NCBI RefSeq assembly: GCF_004359215.1
Contig: NC_090615.1
Location: 1,038,961-1,102,960, forward strand
Length of the DNA: 64,000 bases
Direction of reading: 5' to 3'
Source: Bremia lactucae
Lineage: Eukaryota; Oomycota; Peronosporomycetes; Peronosporales; Peronosporaceae
The notes under the pieces are model-generated. The model searched no databases and had not been told where the DNA came from. It was given only the letters and a program-made list of their open reading frames with translations. The stretch's first letter is position 1. The number at the start of each line of letters is the position of its first letter. The position numbers and the translations under genes are program-made. Shown one piece after another: positions 17,053 through 28,120 of this stretch.

Positions 17053-19187
17053 TCAGCATACCAGTAATGAGCTGTTTGAATCACCGCTAGCATTAATGTC
17101 CATGTGCACGTCGTGGTCTAATCGTGAAGGGTATGCAGCCAAGCCAATGGCATTAGACTTGGATTCGTGAGCAAAGATCATTCTAACAGCACGCACTGGA
17201 GAATTTATTGGAAAAAACGGGCGAAGCCCTTCGGACGCCATCACTTTAAGCACATCATCCGGCAGCACATTTGAAGAAATCACGTTGCTTTTCTTATTGC
17301 TATCTGTAGCGGTGCGACGACGATTTAAATCGCCGTCCACAAGCTCGATGGGATTCTAACGAGACTCGATAAAATTGGCCAAGCATTGCGCCAACTTCTT
17401 ACTAAGAAACGGGTATGTGTCACAGCCCAGAGAGTTGGAACAAAACGTAAACCCCAATTTTGCCGTTTGCTCTTGAACGCGCTCCTTTGTTCTTTCTGAA
17501 TCGTAACTTGAACTAGCGTGTTCGTCAGCAATTGATGCGTAATAAATGAATTTAGCGAGAGTCCTTGGAGTCTTTTTTTCACACAAATTCACGTATATGC
17601 GAATGACGTCCTGGACCGATTTCATTCGAAGCGGGTTCTCCTGTTCCGAGGTAGAAGGTTGAGCCACAGTCTTCTTTGCAGCTTTCCTCTTTTTATTCTT
17701 GTTTCTCTTTTTGGCCTTGCTTTTAAACAGATACTTAGGAGAAAGTTTCCGTGTCACCGACTCGTTGAACTCACTATCTGTTGAAAATCGGTTTTTAACC
17801 TGAATTAAAATCATAGACACCATTCCATCCGATGCATTTCTCGTTTCGTCGATCTCCATGCATGACGCGTTGTCCGACTTTGAGCAAAACATTGGAATGA
17901 TTAGATCGGTTCCGGGGGAAAATACCAGCAGCTCGACGCCCAAGCAAATACCACAAAGTGTCTTGATTTGGCTCTACTTGCAACTGCACAAAGTGAGTAA
18001 AACCCATTCGCCAGTCTTTCCATCGATATATCCAGGACTTGAAAATTGCAAGATTCTTCATTTTTTTCGAGCCTGCCGTTTTCTTAGAACTTATTGGTTC
18101 CAATTCACACATTTGTAGCACTGCCAGAAAAGAATACACTGGCACAAATTGAGCTTTCAGATTGAAGCTTTTGTACAATTTGCCATCAAATGCACATTTA
18201 TCCATCGCAAGAAGCAGCAAAATGCGAGCAACCATCTCGCCAATTCCACCTGTGTCCACTGCCTCATCCAAAATCAATTTACGAAGTTGGGGCAAAATGT
18301 ACTTTGCAAGTCCATCGTCGATGGTATACCATACTTTCATCGCACCTAGAGCAAGAACTGGATCCGACGCATAGCTACTGAGATAGCCATCCTTCTCAAA
18401 ATTTACATAGGCAAGTATAGCCATGAAATCAGCCACGGCCTGTGACGCTAGTGCCGACGTCATATAAGGACGTACTCCCAATCGGAACAGCATCGACGCA
18501 ACATCGACGCAACACCATACATGGTCGTCTCATTGTATGCTACTTCATCGGGATTTGCTCCAAGCAGAAGCTTTTTCGCTGCTAGGAGGACGACCATCTT
18601 AACAGACTGCAATAGATCAGTTGTGCCAACAGATTCGTCGTGGTACGTACTCCACCACAACGGACGACCCATGCGTATCAAAGCGAGTAAAGCTTCCTCT
18701 TCATTTCCAAGCACAATCGCCTTGTATGCGGCGATATCGTGTGGTACCTCGCCACCTGCCATGTCGTCCTTTTCTTTCTCTTTGGCTTCTGCATTTGGGT
18801 GACAAGTGTCCGAGTCCGATGTAGATGTCTTGTTAAACATTTTCCAAGGCGCATCCATCGTGTGCGTCAATACATTCGGTGGAAACGTAACCTTAACAAG
18901 ACCTCCAGCATTACGAGCCTCCGGGTCGTATGAAAGGGGAGGGGCCAGATCTGATACTTTTGAATTCGTGTCTGTCAGCACTCCATACCCCATTAATGTA
19001 CCAAAAGATGCGAATGGGTCCGCAGAATTTCTCTCGTGCCATGGTTTCATCCTCGCTATGACGAGTAAAAAGTTTATTCGGCATGTTGCAGAACTCGACA
19101 TCCACGAATAACTTCTGCCACGCTAGAAAACTCTTAGCGCGACTTAAAGCAACCAACAGACAAATACCATAACACGCACTCGATTGT
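17053..19187 (-). pseudogene. Damaged ~700-codon gene with a PD-(D/E)XK-like core
   Basis: The minus strand reads a continuous protein through frame changes: 'FLAWQKLFVDVEFCNMPNKL' (19130-19070), 'DPFASFGTLMGYGVLTD' (about 19020), 'NPDEVAYNETTMYGVAS' (18560-18500), then after an 11-bp duplication 'MLFRLGVRPYMTSALAS', 'GEMVARILLLLAMD' (about 18220), 'GFTHFVQLQVEP' and 'LWYLLGRRAAGIFPR' (about 17930), then after another shift 'GTDLIIPMFCS' and 'VSMILIQVKNR' (about 17800). A basic 'KSKAKKRNKNKKRKAAKK' segment follows (possible nuclear signal). A TAG at 17358-17356 interrupts the frame, which stays open to 17053. The D...QVK arrangement resembles restriction-endonuclease-fold cores; that is inference. 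The pattern recalls uncharacterised oomycete and fungal proteins, from memory only. Confidence 0.6.
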
Positions 19188-20505
19188 CATCGCGCAGCAC
19201 TTTAAAATAGCCACACCGTAATTGACAATCGACAACTTATTATCATGGCTTCGTCTTCTGATCCGTTTACATTGGTTTTGAAACCGATGATATCTTCTGT
19301 GCGTTACCTCTTCATTTTCTTCTAGATGGCTCCAAGCAAATTTCCAGTCACAAACCTGAAGCATATCAATGCACTTCGTTCCTCGCCTTTTTTAAAACGG
19401 TGACGAAACTAATTCTTGCTAAAAGATGACTTTGTGAGCGGAGGTGCTGTTTATTGTTGCGACGAAACTGACTTTGTAGACTTCCACATTGCAACATTCT
19501 AATTTTGAATGATAAAAAAATAAATGACGTTATGTATTGAGTGCACACATCGGTTGGAGAGCTGTTGTTGTGGTACATCGGCTTTATGGGTAAAATATCC
19601 TTTTATCTAATTTTAAAATAGTTAGTTACTTAATCACATTTATTATGGGTAACAAATGTGGTCGAGACCCCACAATTTGGTGCGAGTAAGCTTTTTTTGT
19701 TAATTTCGTTCAATTCAATTGGTAGATACAATAAATGTAATCACATAAACTGTCGGCTCAAATAAAAAAAGTTACCTGCAAAAAGTAGATGGCAGTGACT
19801 GACTGACGGCACCCTAAACTACCGTTTGATGAAATACTAATAAAGCTCATCGACTTCGGTTTATGGCTATTAAATTATTTAAAAAAAAATAATCGCCATG
19901 TGCGCCGGTATATTGAATGCACTTCCCCCGTGTTCGTTCTATGGTCGCTAACTTTAAACTTACCTTAATCCGATAGATAACTAATATCCCTTATAACTTA
20001 GAAGAAAGAAGCTACAAGTTACTGTTGTATAAATTTCAATTTTAAAATCCGGCTATATTACTTTCAAAGCTGAGGAGATGTATCCGAAGCTGGTCACCGA
20101 CCAGATCCCCGAATCTTGACTTTAATAATTCATCATACTGGCGTGATTGTCCATCTGTTGAGACAGTGTCGTGGCGATACAAGAGCGGGCGAGAGAGTAA
20201 GCTACCAAAAGGCCAACGGAAGCAAGCCCTACAATCTTCACGCCACCTCAAAGAACCAACAGACCATTCACCGATCGTGATATGACATTTTGACATAATG
20301 AAAATTATAAGATCATTCCTGTGCGTCCAACTGGCGCTGAAAAGTGCAGAAAGCTGGTCGCAGCTCACATCTGAGGCTGAATTTCGGTGCCTGCACCAAT
20401 AGGTACAGTATCGGCAAAGATTGGCAGTCAGGTCCGGCTCGAAGCCTCTCCAAACCCACTTTCTTGTATTTCAGCGATCTTTTTCTCTAAGCTGAGCTCT
20501 TTGGG
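19188..20505. other. Intergenic region with an LTR-D-like fragment
   Basis: Bases 19585-19700 carry the LTR-D-like block (gggtaaaatatcc...ttattatgggtaac). The rest is AT-rich with no convincing ORF. The right end is the expansin-like gene's upstream region. Confidence 0.4.
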
Positions 20506-20512
20506 TCACTCC
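20506..20512 (+). promoter_or_regulatory. Oomycete initiator upstream of the expansin-like gene
   Basis: TCACTCC fits YCAYTYY and is followed at once by AGCATTTG, resembling the flanking part of the bipartite oomycete core promoter. It lies 47 nt before the ATG, a normal 5' leader length for oomycetes. Confidence 0.5.
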
Positions 20513-20558
20513 AGCATTTGCCGTCGATCGAATCACTCAAAACGTGAGCAAAGAACGC

Positions 20559-22091
20559 ATGATAGCATTAATATTTCTAGCTGCTATCGTGGCAGGGACT
20601 TATGCTGACAAATATTTTACGGGAGATGGGACCGCCTACACGCTGGGCCAGACTAGTGCTGGCAACTGCAATATGATGTCAGCTCTTGATTTTGCAACAA
20701 CTGAATACGCTGCATTAAACAATGAACAGTGGGATGGACTTCAAAATTGTGGCCGCTGTGCCCAAGTCTCGTGCGACGACGATCGTTGTGACGACACGTC
20801 AAAAACGATTGTCGTGCAGATCCTTGACCGTTGCCCCGAGTGCAAATATGGTGACCTCGATTTGTCGCCCTCAGTATTCACTGCGCTAACAGGCTCGACG
20901 CCGTCGCGCTATACGATTAAGTGGAAGTTTGTTGACTGCCCCGTTTCGGGGAATGTCAATTATTGTCTAAAAGGTGGGAGTAATAATTATTGGATGGGTG
21001 TCCAACCAACGAATTGTGCCACTGGTGTCAAGAGCATGCAGATTAATGGTCACGACACGACTATGCTTGGCTCTGCCTACTACTATCTCCTGGATGGCGC
21101 GAGTCAGACTCAAACGGACCTCACGAGTCTCACAATTTCTATCACGGATGTAAATGGGTACTCCATTGAAGATACCGTATCCCTCACCGCCAACATGTGC
21201 ACAGAAGGTACAAATCAATTTCCGACAAATGCCGCGATTTCGCCGAAGGTTCCGCTAAACCCGTCGACGATTTTGAAACCGGTTTTTACGGTATCACCGA
21301 TGACGCAAGCTCCGCAGATTACGAAGTTGGGTACGTTGGCGCCAATCGAAACTGTTGCGCCTACACAGGCTCCCACCCAGATTCCGGCACCACCAACCCA
21401 GTCAACTTCTCCTGCTACGGTGCATCCTGATGCTCCTTTGAAATCTCTTGCACCAGGTCCACAACAAGAGAGTATACGAACAACTATAGCTTCGTCGTCT
21501 AACATGGATACTCCGACCGTCACTCCTGTGACCGTCACTCCTTCATTGTCATTCACTCAGGACTTAAACTCCTTTGCAGACGACATGGGTACAGTCCAAC
21601 CTGAGACGTCTACGTCGAAACGCAGCGCGGCTTACAGCGAGAATATGGATACAAGCACTGTAGAGAGCAATAAGGTCTACACATTCGAGCAAGAGCAGAC
21701 GCACCAACTTGCTAAGGCGGCGAATGCAGCCACAAATACGCGCTTGATTGAGCGGACTCAGCCGATTGCTTACGTGCATGATACTGCAACACACGCGTTA
21801 TCAGCTGAGCAGGTTGAAGAAGACAATCTCGATACGTCTGACGGCGTCCAAGTGGTGTCTACCAAGTCCGAAATGTCACAAGGTGGAACGGATCCAGTAA
21901 TCATCGTGCTTTCCTCGCTCGGTGGTGTTGGCGTCGTGGCGCTTATTGCTGTTGTAGTCATGGTCAAAAGGAAAAATATTCGAGACGAAAAGGCTCGGGA
22001 TATGGAAGGTCCGTCAATGATAAGTGTGCGCTCTTTCGACGTAGGACTCACGCCATCAGACAGGAGGCAGCCTTTGGCAACTATGTTGTAA
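20559..22091 (+). CDS. Expansin-like secreted protein with C-terminal membrane anchor, 510 aa
   Basis: The ATG at 20559 gives a signal peptide (residues 1-16, cleavage after TYA). Residues 17-126 form an expansin/double-psi beta-barrel domain: GDGTAYTLG at the start, paired cysteines, 'DRCPEC' at 90-95 and 'DLDLSP' at 99-104, with the aspartate expected at the active-site groove. Residues about 130-214 resemble the second, carbohydrate-binding expansin domain ('CLKGGSNNYWMGVQP', 'TSLTISITDVNGYSI'). A long Thr/Pro/Ser-rich linker follows (217-440), then a membrane helix near 445-469 and a ~40-residue cytoplasmic tail starting KRKNIRDEK. Expansins loosen cellulose-hemicellulose contacts without hydrolysis. 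The anchor would tether this one to the pathogen's surface. The gene is intact and intronless. Confidence 0.88.
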   Translation: MIALIFLAAIVAGTYADKYFTGDGTAYTLGQTSAGNCNMMSALDFATTEYAALNNEQWDGLQNCGRCAQVSCDDDRCDDTSKTIVVQILDRCPECKYGDLDLSPSVFTALTGSTPSRYTIKWKFVDCPVSGNVNYCLKGGSNNYWMGVQPTNCATGVKSMQINGHDTTMLGSAYYYLLDGASQTQTDLTSLTISITDVNGYSIEDTVSLTANMCTEGTNQFPTNAAISPKVPLNPSTILKPVFTVSPMTQAPQITKLGTLAPIETVAPTQAPTQIPAPPTQSTSPATVHPDAPLKSLAPGPQQESIRTTIASSSNMDTPTVTPVTVTPSLSFTQDLNSFADDMGTVQPETSTSKRSAAYSENMDTSTVESNKVYTFEQEQTHQLAKAANAATNTRLIERTQPIAYVHDTATHALSAEQVEEDNLDTSDGVQVVSTKSEMSQGGTDPVIIVLSSLGGVGVVALIAVVVMVKRKNIRDEKARDMEGPSMISVRSFDVGLTPSDRRQPLATML

Positions 22092-22965
22092 ATATCTGTT
22101 CCATGGGTCTGGTGTTAGAATTGGTTTTGTGCTAGCTCCTTAATTTATATGAACATTATCACGGTGGAGGCATGTATTATGTATATCATAATTTAAAAAT
22201 CTTTTTCAAAAACTGGACTTTGCGTTAAAAAGTGGGGTAAATTTTATGTGGCCGAATAAGTAGATCAGATATAAAGAATGAAGAAAGAGATTTCATAGTT
22301 TGTACAATCGAGTGTGCACATCATTTTACATAATTCCAGGGGGCAAGCATTTGGACAATTCTTGTGTTAGTATCATATCGACAATCGTACTTAATTACCA
22401 ATCAATATTAGTATTTTCTTTAGTCGTGATGATCGAAATAAAAATCAAAAGCATTGCATACAAGATGCGAGAATTTTATTTTAATTCTAGGCTTTAGCGA
22501 AGATCGTCACAAGTTTTATACATTTTATTTCAGACTAGTAAGCTCACGCGAGTTCTTTTATTGAGGTATTTCAATCCGTGAATTATAGCAGATAGCTTGT
22601 GGTTATACTGCCTAGTTATTGCAGCTTTAGAAAAGGCCTGTAGCGGAGAGAGCAGCGAGAATCTTCGCATCTAGATAGACGAATAGTAATAGCTTTAAAA
22701 ATCTCTCTCATGAATGAGAAGGCTCATAAAGGATCATTGCTTTCCGTATTAAGAGTTGCGCGAGAGATTACCGTAGGAGGTGCCTTTTATCTGGGTCCAT
22801 GATTGCAACGGGGTAGCCCGTGACATGATTATTACCTATAAAAGGAAGAACAAAGAAGATTTCTTTATTAATATTACAGATAATATTGTCAATATCGGTA
22901 ATTGTAGCAGTATTAAGACAGTTGAGTCATTTAGTTAAGTAAAGTCGTTAGATCAACCACGCCAA
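22092..22965. other. AT-rich 3' flank of the expansin-like gene
   Basis: No gene is supported. 'tgcaacggggtagcccgtgaca' near 22807 resembles a decayed LTR start in this window and may mark the edge of the retroelement block to the right. Confidence 0.35.
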
Positions 22966-23290
22966 TCATTGCTTGACGCGAGTGGAATCCCAGCCTTGAG
23001 AAGCAAATTGTTCCTTTTTGTTCATTTCTAGAACGCTCTCGTCCATTGTGGACGACGAGCAACAGTTCACAAGTTCCCTTCTGAAACTGGTGCGACTACT
23101 TCGATGATCTTTCTTTTCTTCCTTAAGTATGGCAAGGAACAAATTCCACGACATCCCGGAGATGTCGTGGAATTTGTTCCTTGGCAGATTTCAAGACATG
23201 CTGGAGCACCTCGACTAATTAGCAATGAGTCGCTTTACATAATATTTTATCGATTGGTTAAGTCAGGATTATAAGAAAGTAGGAACTCAA
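22966..23290 (-). mobile_element. Gypsy pol-linker fragment with palindromic break
   Basis: The minus frame 23154-22966 (MSWNLFLAILKEEKKDHRSS...CSSSTMDESVLEMNKKEQ) is homologous to the linker at 58780-58560 (MSCDLFLSEVKERKIYEVVA...CSPLTMDESVL). The sequence to the right continues the same element ('cagatttcaagacatgctggagcacctc', compare 58740). The two halves are joined through a perfect inverted repeat instead of the normal coding sequence. Confidence 0.65.
23133..23183. repeat. Perfect inverted repeat, 23-bp arms, 5-base spacer
   Basis: Left arm 23133-23155 (CAAGGAACAAATTCCACG...) and right arm 23161-23183 (GATGTCGTGGAATTTG...) are exact reverse complements around CCGGA. The sister element at 58.7 kb has ordinary coding sequence at this place, so the right arm is an acquired inverted copy. 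Confidence 0.85.
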
Positions 23291-23329
23291 ACATATTTCA
23301 TCCAGTTTTACATTTTCCTAAACTAAGGA

Positions 23330-24480
23330 ATCCTTAGTTTTGTCATATTGCAAAGTGGTCTCCTATGTATGTTGTGTACGGGAGGTAGTCGGGTGTACCT
23401 TGCCTTCACTGTTATCAGTGTCAATTAGCTAGGACCAAAACAGCACCAGCGAAAGGTGTCCCGTTGCCTATGGTAGCACTTCGTACACCTGGCTATTCTA
23501 ACGACCAAATTCATTCCATTCAACTAGAACATGTTGAATGAAGAAAACGGGTGCTTCCACGCCACGCGTGAAGGATTCACTCATTTCAGTGACCTCGTAT
23601 GGAAAGCGGTTGAACACATCAATTCGACTGTAGGCGCGCCAGCCATCAGCGCAATGTTTTTCGCATACAAAACGACGACCAACATGCGGCTATCGCCTAT
23701 ATTCTTCCAGCATGAACTCAACGCGGCGTGTGAAAAGGTAACCGCGCTGAACCAGCAATGTATCCAACAGGCAGGTCGTTAAAGAAAAGAGCTCTAAGCA
23801 GTTACAGCTGTTGGGACAGCAGCATTCTCCTGTTGCTTCCGGCAACGCATGCGCGTCGACCCAAAAACATGAAAACATAAATCTACAAGTTTAAGGTAGC
23901 TAAAGGTGACTCCTTGTTGTGATGGCTCGTTAACTTGGCGAAGCCACCGAAACCCGACTCGTTTAGGACGATCCAACCAAGTGTTGTTTGGCATTCCAAT
24001 TTGCCTGTAGTCGAATTTGGGTAGGGCTTAAGCTTCACGGCCCTATTGTGTTTCGGTCTTATGAAGTTTAAAGACTCACCTCAGACAAATATTTGAGCCT
24101 CCACGTGCCAATATTAGGCTTGATCAGAGCTTATGGATTTGAAGTATGGCAAGCGTGACATACATGCTTACGCCCAGCACACGCGATCTCTTGTACGTTG
24201 TTTCGTGTGTAAGCTCATTGATGAGACAATACAGGTTGCTGTGTTCATCACGGGTCTTGCGGCAGGTTCCACACTTGTTTCGCCTCGAATTAGAGGCGCT
24301 TGTTAGAGCAATTTATGTATCAAACAGATAAATTTCAGCCTGAAACAGGCTTTCGTCCACTTGGGTTCATATAGTCCATCGAGACGACAAGAGATCGAAG
24401 GTTCATAAACAAATGGACCTCTGTATGTTGAGAGCGAGAACATCGCTCTTCATAGTACAAGCAACGGGAAAGATGCAATT
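23330..24480 (+). mobile_element. Gypsy LTR end and gag relic on + strand
   Basis: An LTR-like end (...aaaggtgtcccgttgc) is followed by ATGGTAGCACTTCGTA, a decayed primer site, then gag: MLNEENGCFHATREGFTHFS...FFQHELNAACEKVTALNQQ (23531-23782). After stops and shifts come 'LKYGKRDIHAYAQHTRSLV' (24155-24210), 'LIDETIQVAV' and 'FSLKQAFVHLGSYSPSRR' (about 24330-24380), the same gag blocks as in elements A and H. Nothing recognisable follows between 24480 and 24900. Confidence 0.6.
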
Positions 24481-24899
24481 GCTGTAGAAAAAACAAATCA
24501 CTTCGCCTCAAGAAATGGATAGTTTTCCTCTGCAGCTTTAATCAGCCGGAACAGTGCGCAATTACGTGTTTGTCGTCATCATCTACCCTTGACCAATAGT
24601 CACTTAAGTGACTGTTTTATATTACAGAGAGAATTCCTTTAAGTCTCGCTGCGAAAGGGAAGCACTGTTGGTCTGTAAAGACGCTTGAGTTTAAAATCGC
24701 ATAAATACCAAGACCATGCAGTGCACTGCAGGGCTACCAACGTAGGGGCTGCACGGCTGTTTCCACCTGCGAAATAATCAGATACAGCAGCCATTTTGTC
24801 GTGTGCTGCGAGCTATAATCAGCCTGCAACTTCGGTTGTAGGCTCATGTGATGAGTCGGACGTCCCATTTGACTCGAACCCATCTCTAAAGGCTACCAG

Positions 24900-27287
24900 A
24901 TTACTCGGGGCCGATAATTTATAAAGCAATGGTTTCTGATACATTAGTGAAAATATCTTCTAGTGAGATATTCGGGTTGTCCGAGTTGTTTGACGAGGAG
25001 TACGACAAAATGCTGGTAATCTTGCTGCGTTCATTAGGAACGAACTGATAAAATCACGACGAAATGATGCTAGCTTACTTGCTTATAGCAGTCAAGAGTA
25101 GAGATGCCGCAATGTGTTGCGTGTCGCTCCTTAGAGAAGTATTGCTACTAATGAAGGGTAACCTACTTGTTGGTCATGAATTAAAAATGATTAGTAAACG
25201 ATCTGCTGTTTGACTCATCAAGGCTTCACAGCCCTGATGAGAACAAATACCATTTCTAAACTGATGTGACATCGATGGTACTAAGGTAAGGACCCTAAGG
25301 ATTCAAATCACTTGTGATTGGCCTATAATACTTTTGCACAGATGTACAAATCATCAGCTGCGTAGACTGACTAAACAAACTAATTTGGTTTGTGACCGGT
25401 CAAAATCAGGCATGTCATCGATGCTTGCTTCAAGCTACACCGTTTTTCGAGTGCATCTAGAGAGAACGCTTGACTATCAATACACTTACGAGCGTGGAAA
25501 GTGATCTTTGTCTGTTGTCCTTGAGGACTATTGAAAAAATCTCGCCATACTGACCAACGAGACCCAAAACATTATTCATCAGTAAAGAGTGAGGCTTACA
25601 ACAATCATAGCGAACAGCGAACGAATTATCTCGTCTCATTTGCAATGGTTCAAGAGCGCTCCATTAGGAAGTGCTTCTTACCGTGCAAGTCCATCAAGGG
25701 ATTAGAGGAGCATAAACCAGGTCCGACCTTTTTCTCGGATCCGCATGTCGAGCGACATATTCGCAATCGCAACGACCGCGTGTTACGAAAAGACGTAACA
25801 CACGAGCGTGACGCTTGCCAAGACTTGACGTTGGTGGTGCGACACCTTTGCGCCGGTCGGTCGGATGACCAAGCGAAGTTTGCGATCGCCTAACTTACAA
25901 AATAACTGGCACTTGAAGCCCTTCGCGGGCAGCTGGCGACAGCTTGACGAGAGATCTTATCCCTTAAGGATTCGGTTTAACATCGAAACTAGGAGCACAA
26001 GTCTCTTGAGCAGTTTTTGGAATCTTGGGACAATAGTCGTCCCTCAAAGAAGTCTCGTGCTGATAGGTCGACAAAGATGTCCAACGCAAAGCAAAGGATG
26101 CGTACACATACGTCGATGAAGCTCGATTATGTAAGCGTTGCCTTAACGGTGCACTATTTTCTAATGTGCACCGCCAAGGCAGCACATTCACGATATCTAG
26201 ACGAACTTCTTGACAGACTACGTAAGAGGACTGATCATATCCGCACTCGATAATTGAGCCTTTCGGCGAATCAAAATTCGGCCGATATACTTGACCAATA
26301 GCTTATTTCTTCCCACATTCGTTACTACTAAACAGTAGGACATAAACATAAATCTCAAATGAAAGAAGGTTTGCTCTTTCATTCTTGTCAGCGATCCGTT
26401 TCTGTCGGTCCACCACATCACAGATGTAATTCTGTACATAACGATCATCTGTTTCTCAAGTTGACGGGAATTCGCCCTCTGAGTCGGTGTTGTTTTATAT
26501 TTAGTGCGCATAGTGCGCACTGCGGAGATATCGTTCTCTTCATAGTAAGAGAGTCATTGCCCCCACAGGCGTTGTCATTTGCGATGCTAAATATACCAGC
26601 ATCGTCATAATACTGATGTTCATCTAGTTAATATCGAAGAAGACAAACATTAGCTAATACAATGAGGCTATTACTGACTCTGAACCGCGAAGTTAATGCG
26701 TGAGAAGCAATAGCCAGAATTGCTTTTGCTGGAGAAAGTCCCTCCCTCCTCAAGGTAGAGTTACTCTTAAACAAGGTGGTCAGATGGCGTAAGCCATTGA
26801 CGAAGACGGTAAACGCTCTGTTCACGCATGCATCGAGCTGATAATGGCAATTTCAGCCATCGGTCAGTACTCATTCCGACACGTAACAGAGTGGACGATA
26901 TCTTAAAGTAAATCATCGTGGACATGATTTGCACCTTGTATTTGACCATCCATTTCAGGATAGTCACATGTTGAGATCTATAAACATGTTACAAGTGAGC
27001 CGAACCCGACTTGTTAAGCTCTGTTGTGAACAGGTATTTTATGGGGAAAACAGTTCTCGGCGTGAGTCGGAATATAGTGTCGATAGAGACACGATGACAG
27101 CCATTGGCTGGGATCGACGCCAGGACTGCAACAAGATATACCATCTTGCTGAGCAATTTACAAATACAAGAATACCAATATTCTTGGGAGTGTCTGCGGA
27201 ATCCTGCAGCGTATTATAATAATATGGACTGGCGGCACACCTGCTCGGCAAGCTGCGTCGCAGAGCTTCACGCAACGCACTGCGCAA
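24900..27287 (-). mobile_element. Gypsy integrase and 3' tail relic (K)
   Basis: On the minus strand, 27250-27040 reads 'NIGILVFVNCSARWYILLQS' and 'STLYSDSRRELFS', a decayed integrase core (compare 'ILVFVDRFSKMVHL'). 26825-26640 reads 'VFVNGLRHLTTLF' (integrase C-terminal core). 26400-26230 gives 'KLLVKYIGRILIRRK', a worn GPY/F-type module. The tail to about 24900 matches relic J (36.4-37.0 kb) and element H (47.6-49.2 kb) and carries no domain I can name. Confidence 0.55.
26138..26187. repeat. Imperfect inverted repeat in the K tail
   Basis: GTTGCCTTAACGGTGCAC (26138-26155) pairs with GTGCACCGCCAAGGCAGC (about 26166-26183) with three mismatches. In element H the same place reads 'attgccttggcggtgcag' once, without the second arm, so this looks like an older inverted duplication. 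Confidence 0.5.
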
Positions 27288-27379
27288 ACATCACTCGAAT
27301 AAGAAGCCACGTGCTGTGTCAGCTCTGCAAGCTGTCGCTTGACGCTGCAAGCAGCAAGAGCGAGCACAAGGACTAAAGT

Positions 27380-28120
27380 GTGCTCGCGAGACCGACACAC
27401 CACCGTCATCCCCGATATTCACCGACGTTCATCATACCCCACTTGAGACGATCAGTGCCGACACGCTTTGTACAGAATCGAAACAACCTTTTGCGAGTGT
27501 ACCACGTGATGACGTCTCCATGGGACCCGCAAGTTCGAGCCATATCGGCGAACAAGCACCTCCACTGTCGTCATCGGACCGCCATGGAGACCACTGGCAT
27601 CGTCATGATACTTGCGTCTCACGAACGAGAAACCAGCTGCTTGCAGTTAAGGTTTGGTCCGTGGCCAACTACGCATAATACCTCCAATGATGCCGAGAGC
27701 GAGGAAGACCTGTGGAGCAGGTCGACGACGGGCAACTCGTCCTTGATGACGACACTGACGTCTGCCGATATGCTTACGAAGACCGATTCCGCCAGTGGCT
27801 CACTGCCATGGGATGTTCCATCCTTCCATCCCCGCACCCTTTAACCCGCCGGATTGGCTCGACTGGCTGGCCCTTCGACGTCTTCGATTTAACTTGGCCA
27901 AGGTGGTTGCTAATCGGCGGTGAGATGCCTATCGTCCTATTGACCGAGACAGTATCACCCCGACGCTCATTCTCCAAGAAGTAATTAATGATATCCAGAA
28001 GTGGAAACTACTCCACGACATCGACCCGAAGAGCCTTCTAGGTCCGGTTTGCGCGGACCGACTGGGTGGCAAAGCCTATAAGCGTTCACGAGGTCCGCGC
28101 AGTCCTCCACGAGGCGGTTA
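27380..28120 (+). other. Coding-like patch, unidentified
   Basis: A + frame at about 27375-27690 reads 'ETDTPPSSPIFTDVHHTPLE' and 'FASVPRDDVSMGPASSSH'. After shifts, 27842-28050 reads 'NPPDWLDWLALRRLRFNLAK' then 'TLILQEVINDIQKWKLLHDI'. The composition is GC-richer than the surroundings and looks like protein. No family was recognised. It may be gag of a + strand element or a relic host gene, and it overlaps the minus-strand chromodomain ORF at its right end. Confidence 0.3.

Noticed and set aside
18521..19111. Several + strand ORFs opposite the minus-strand pseudogene
   Set aside because: The minus strand reads conserved-looking protein throughout; the + frames are shadows.
20042..20368. 108-residue minus-strand ORF
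   Set aside because: No motif, no promoter and a composition like intergenic DNA; probably chance.
20544..20558. Upstream start of the expansin-like gene
   Set aside because: 20544 is GTG, not ATG; the ATG at 20559 starts the signal peptide directly.
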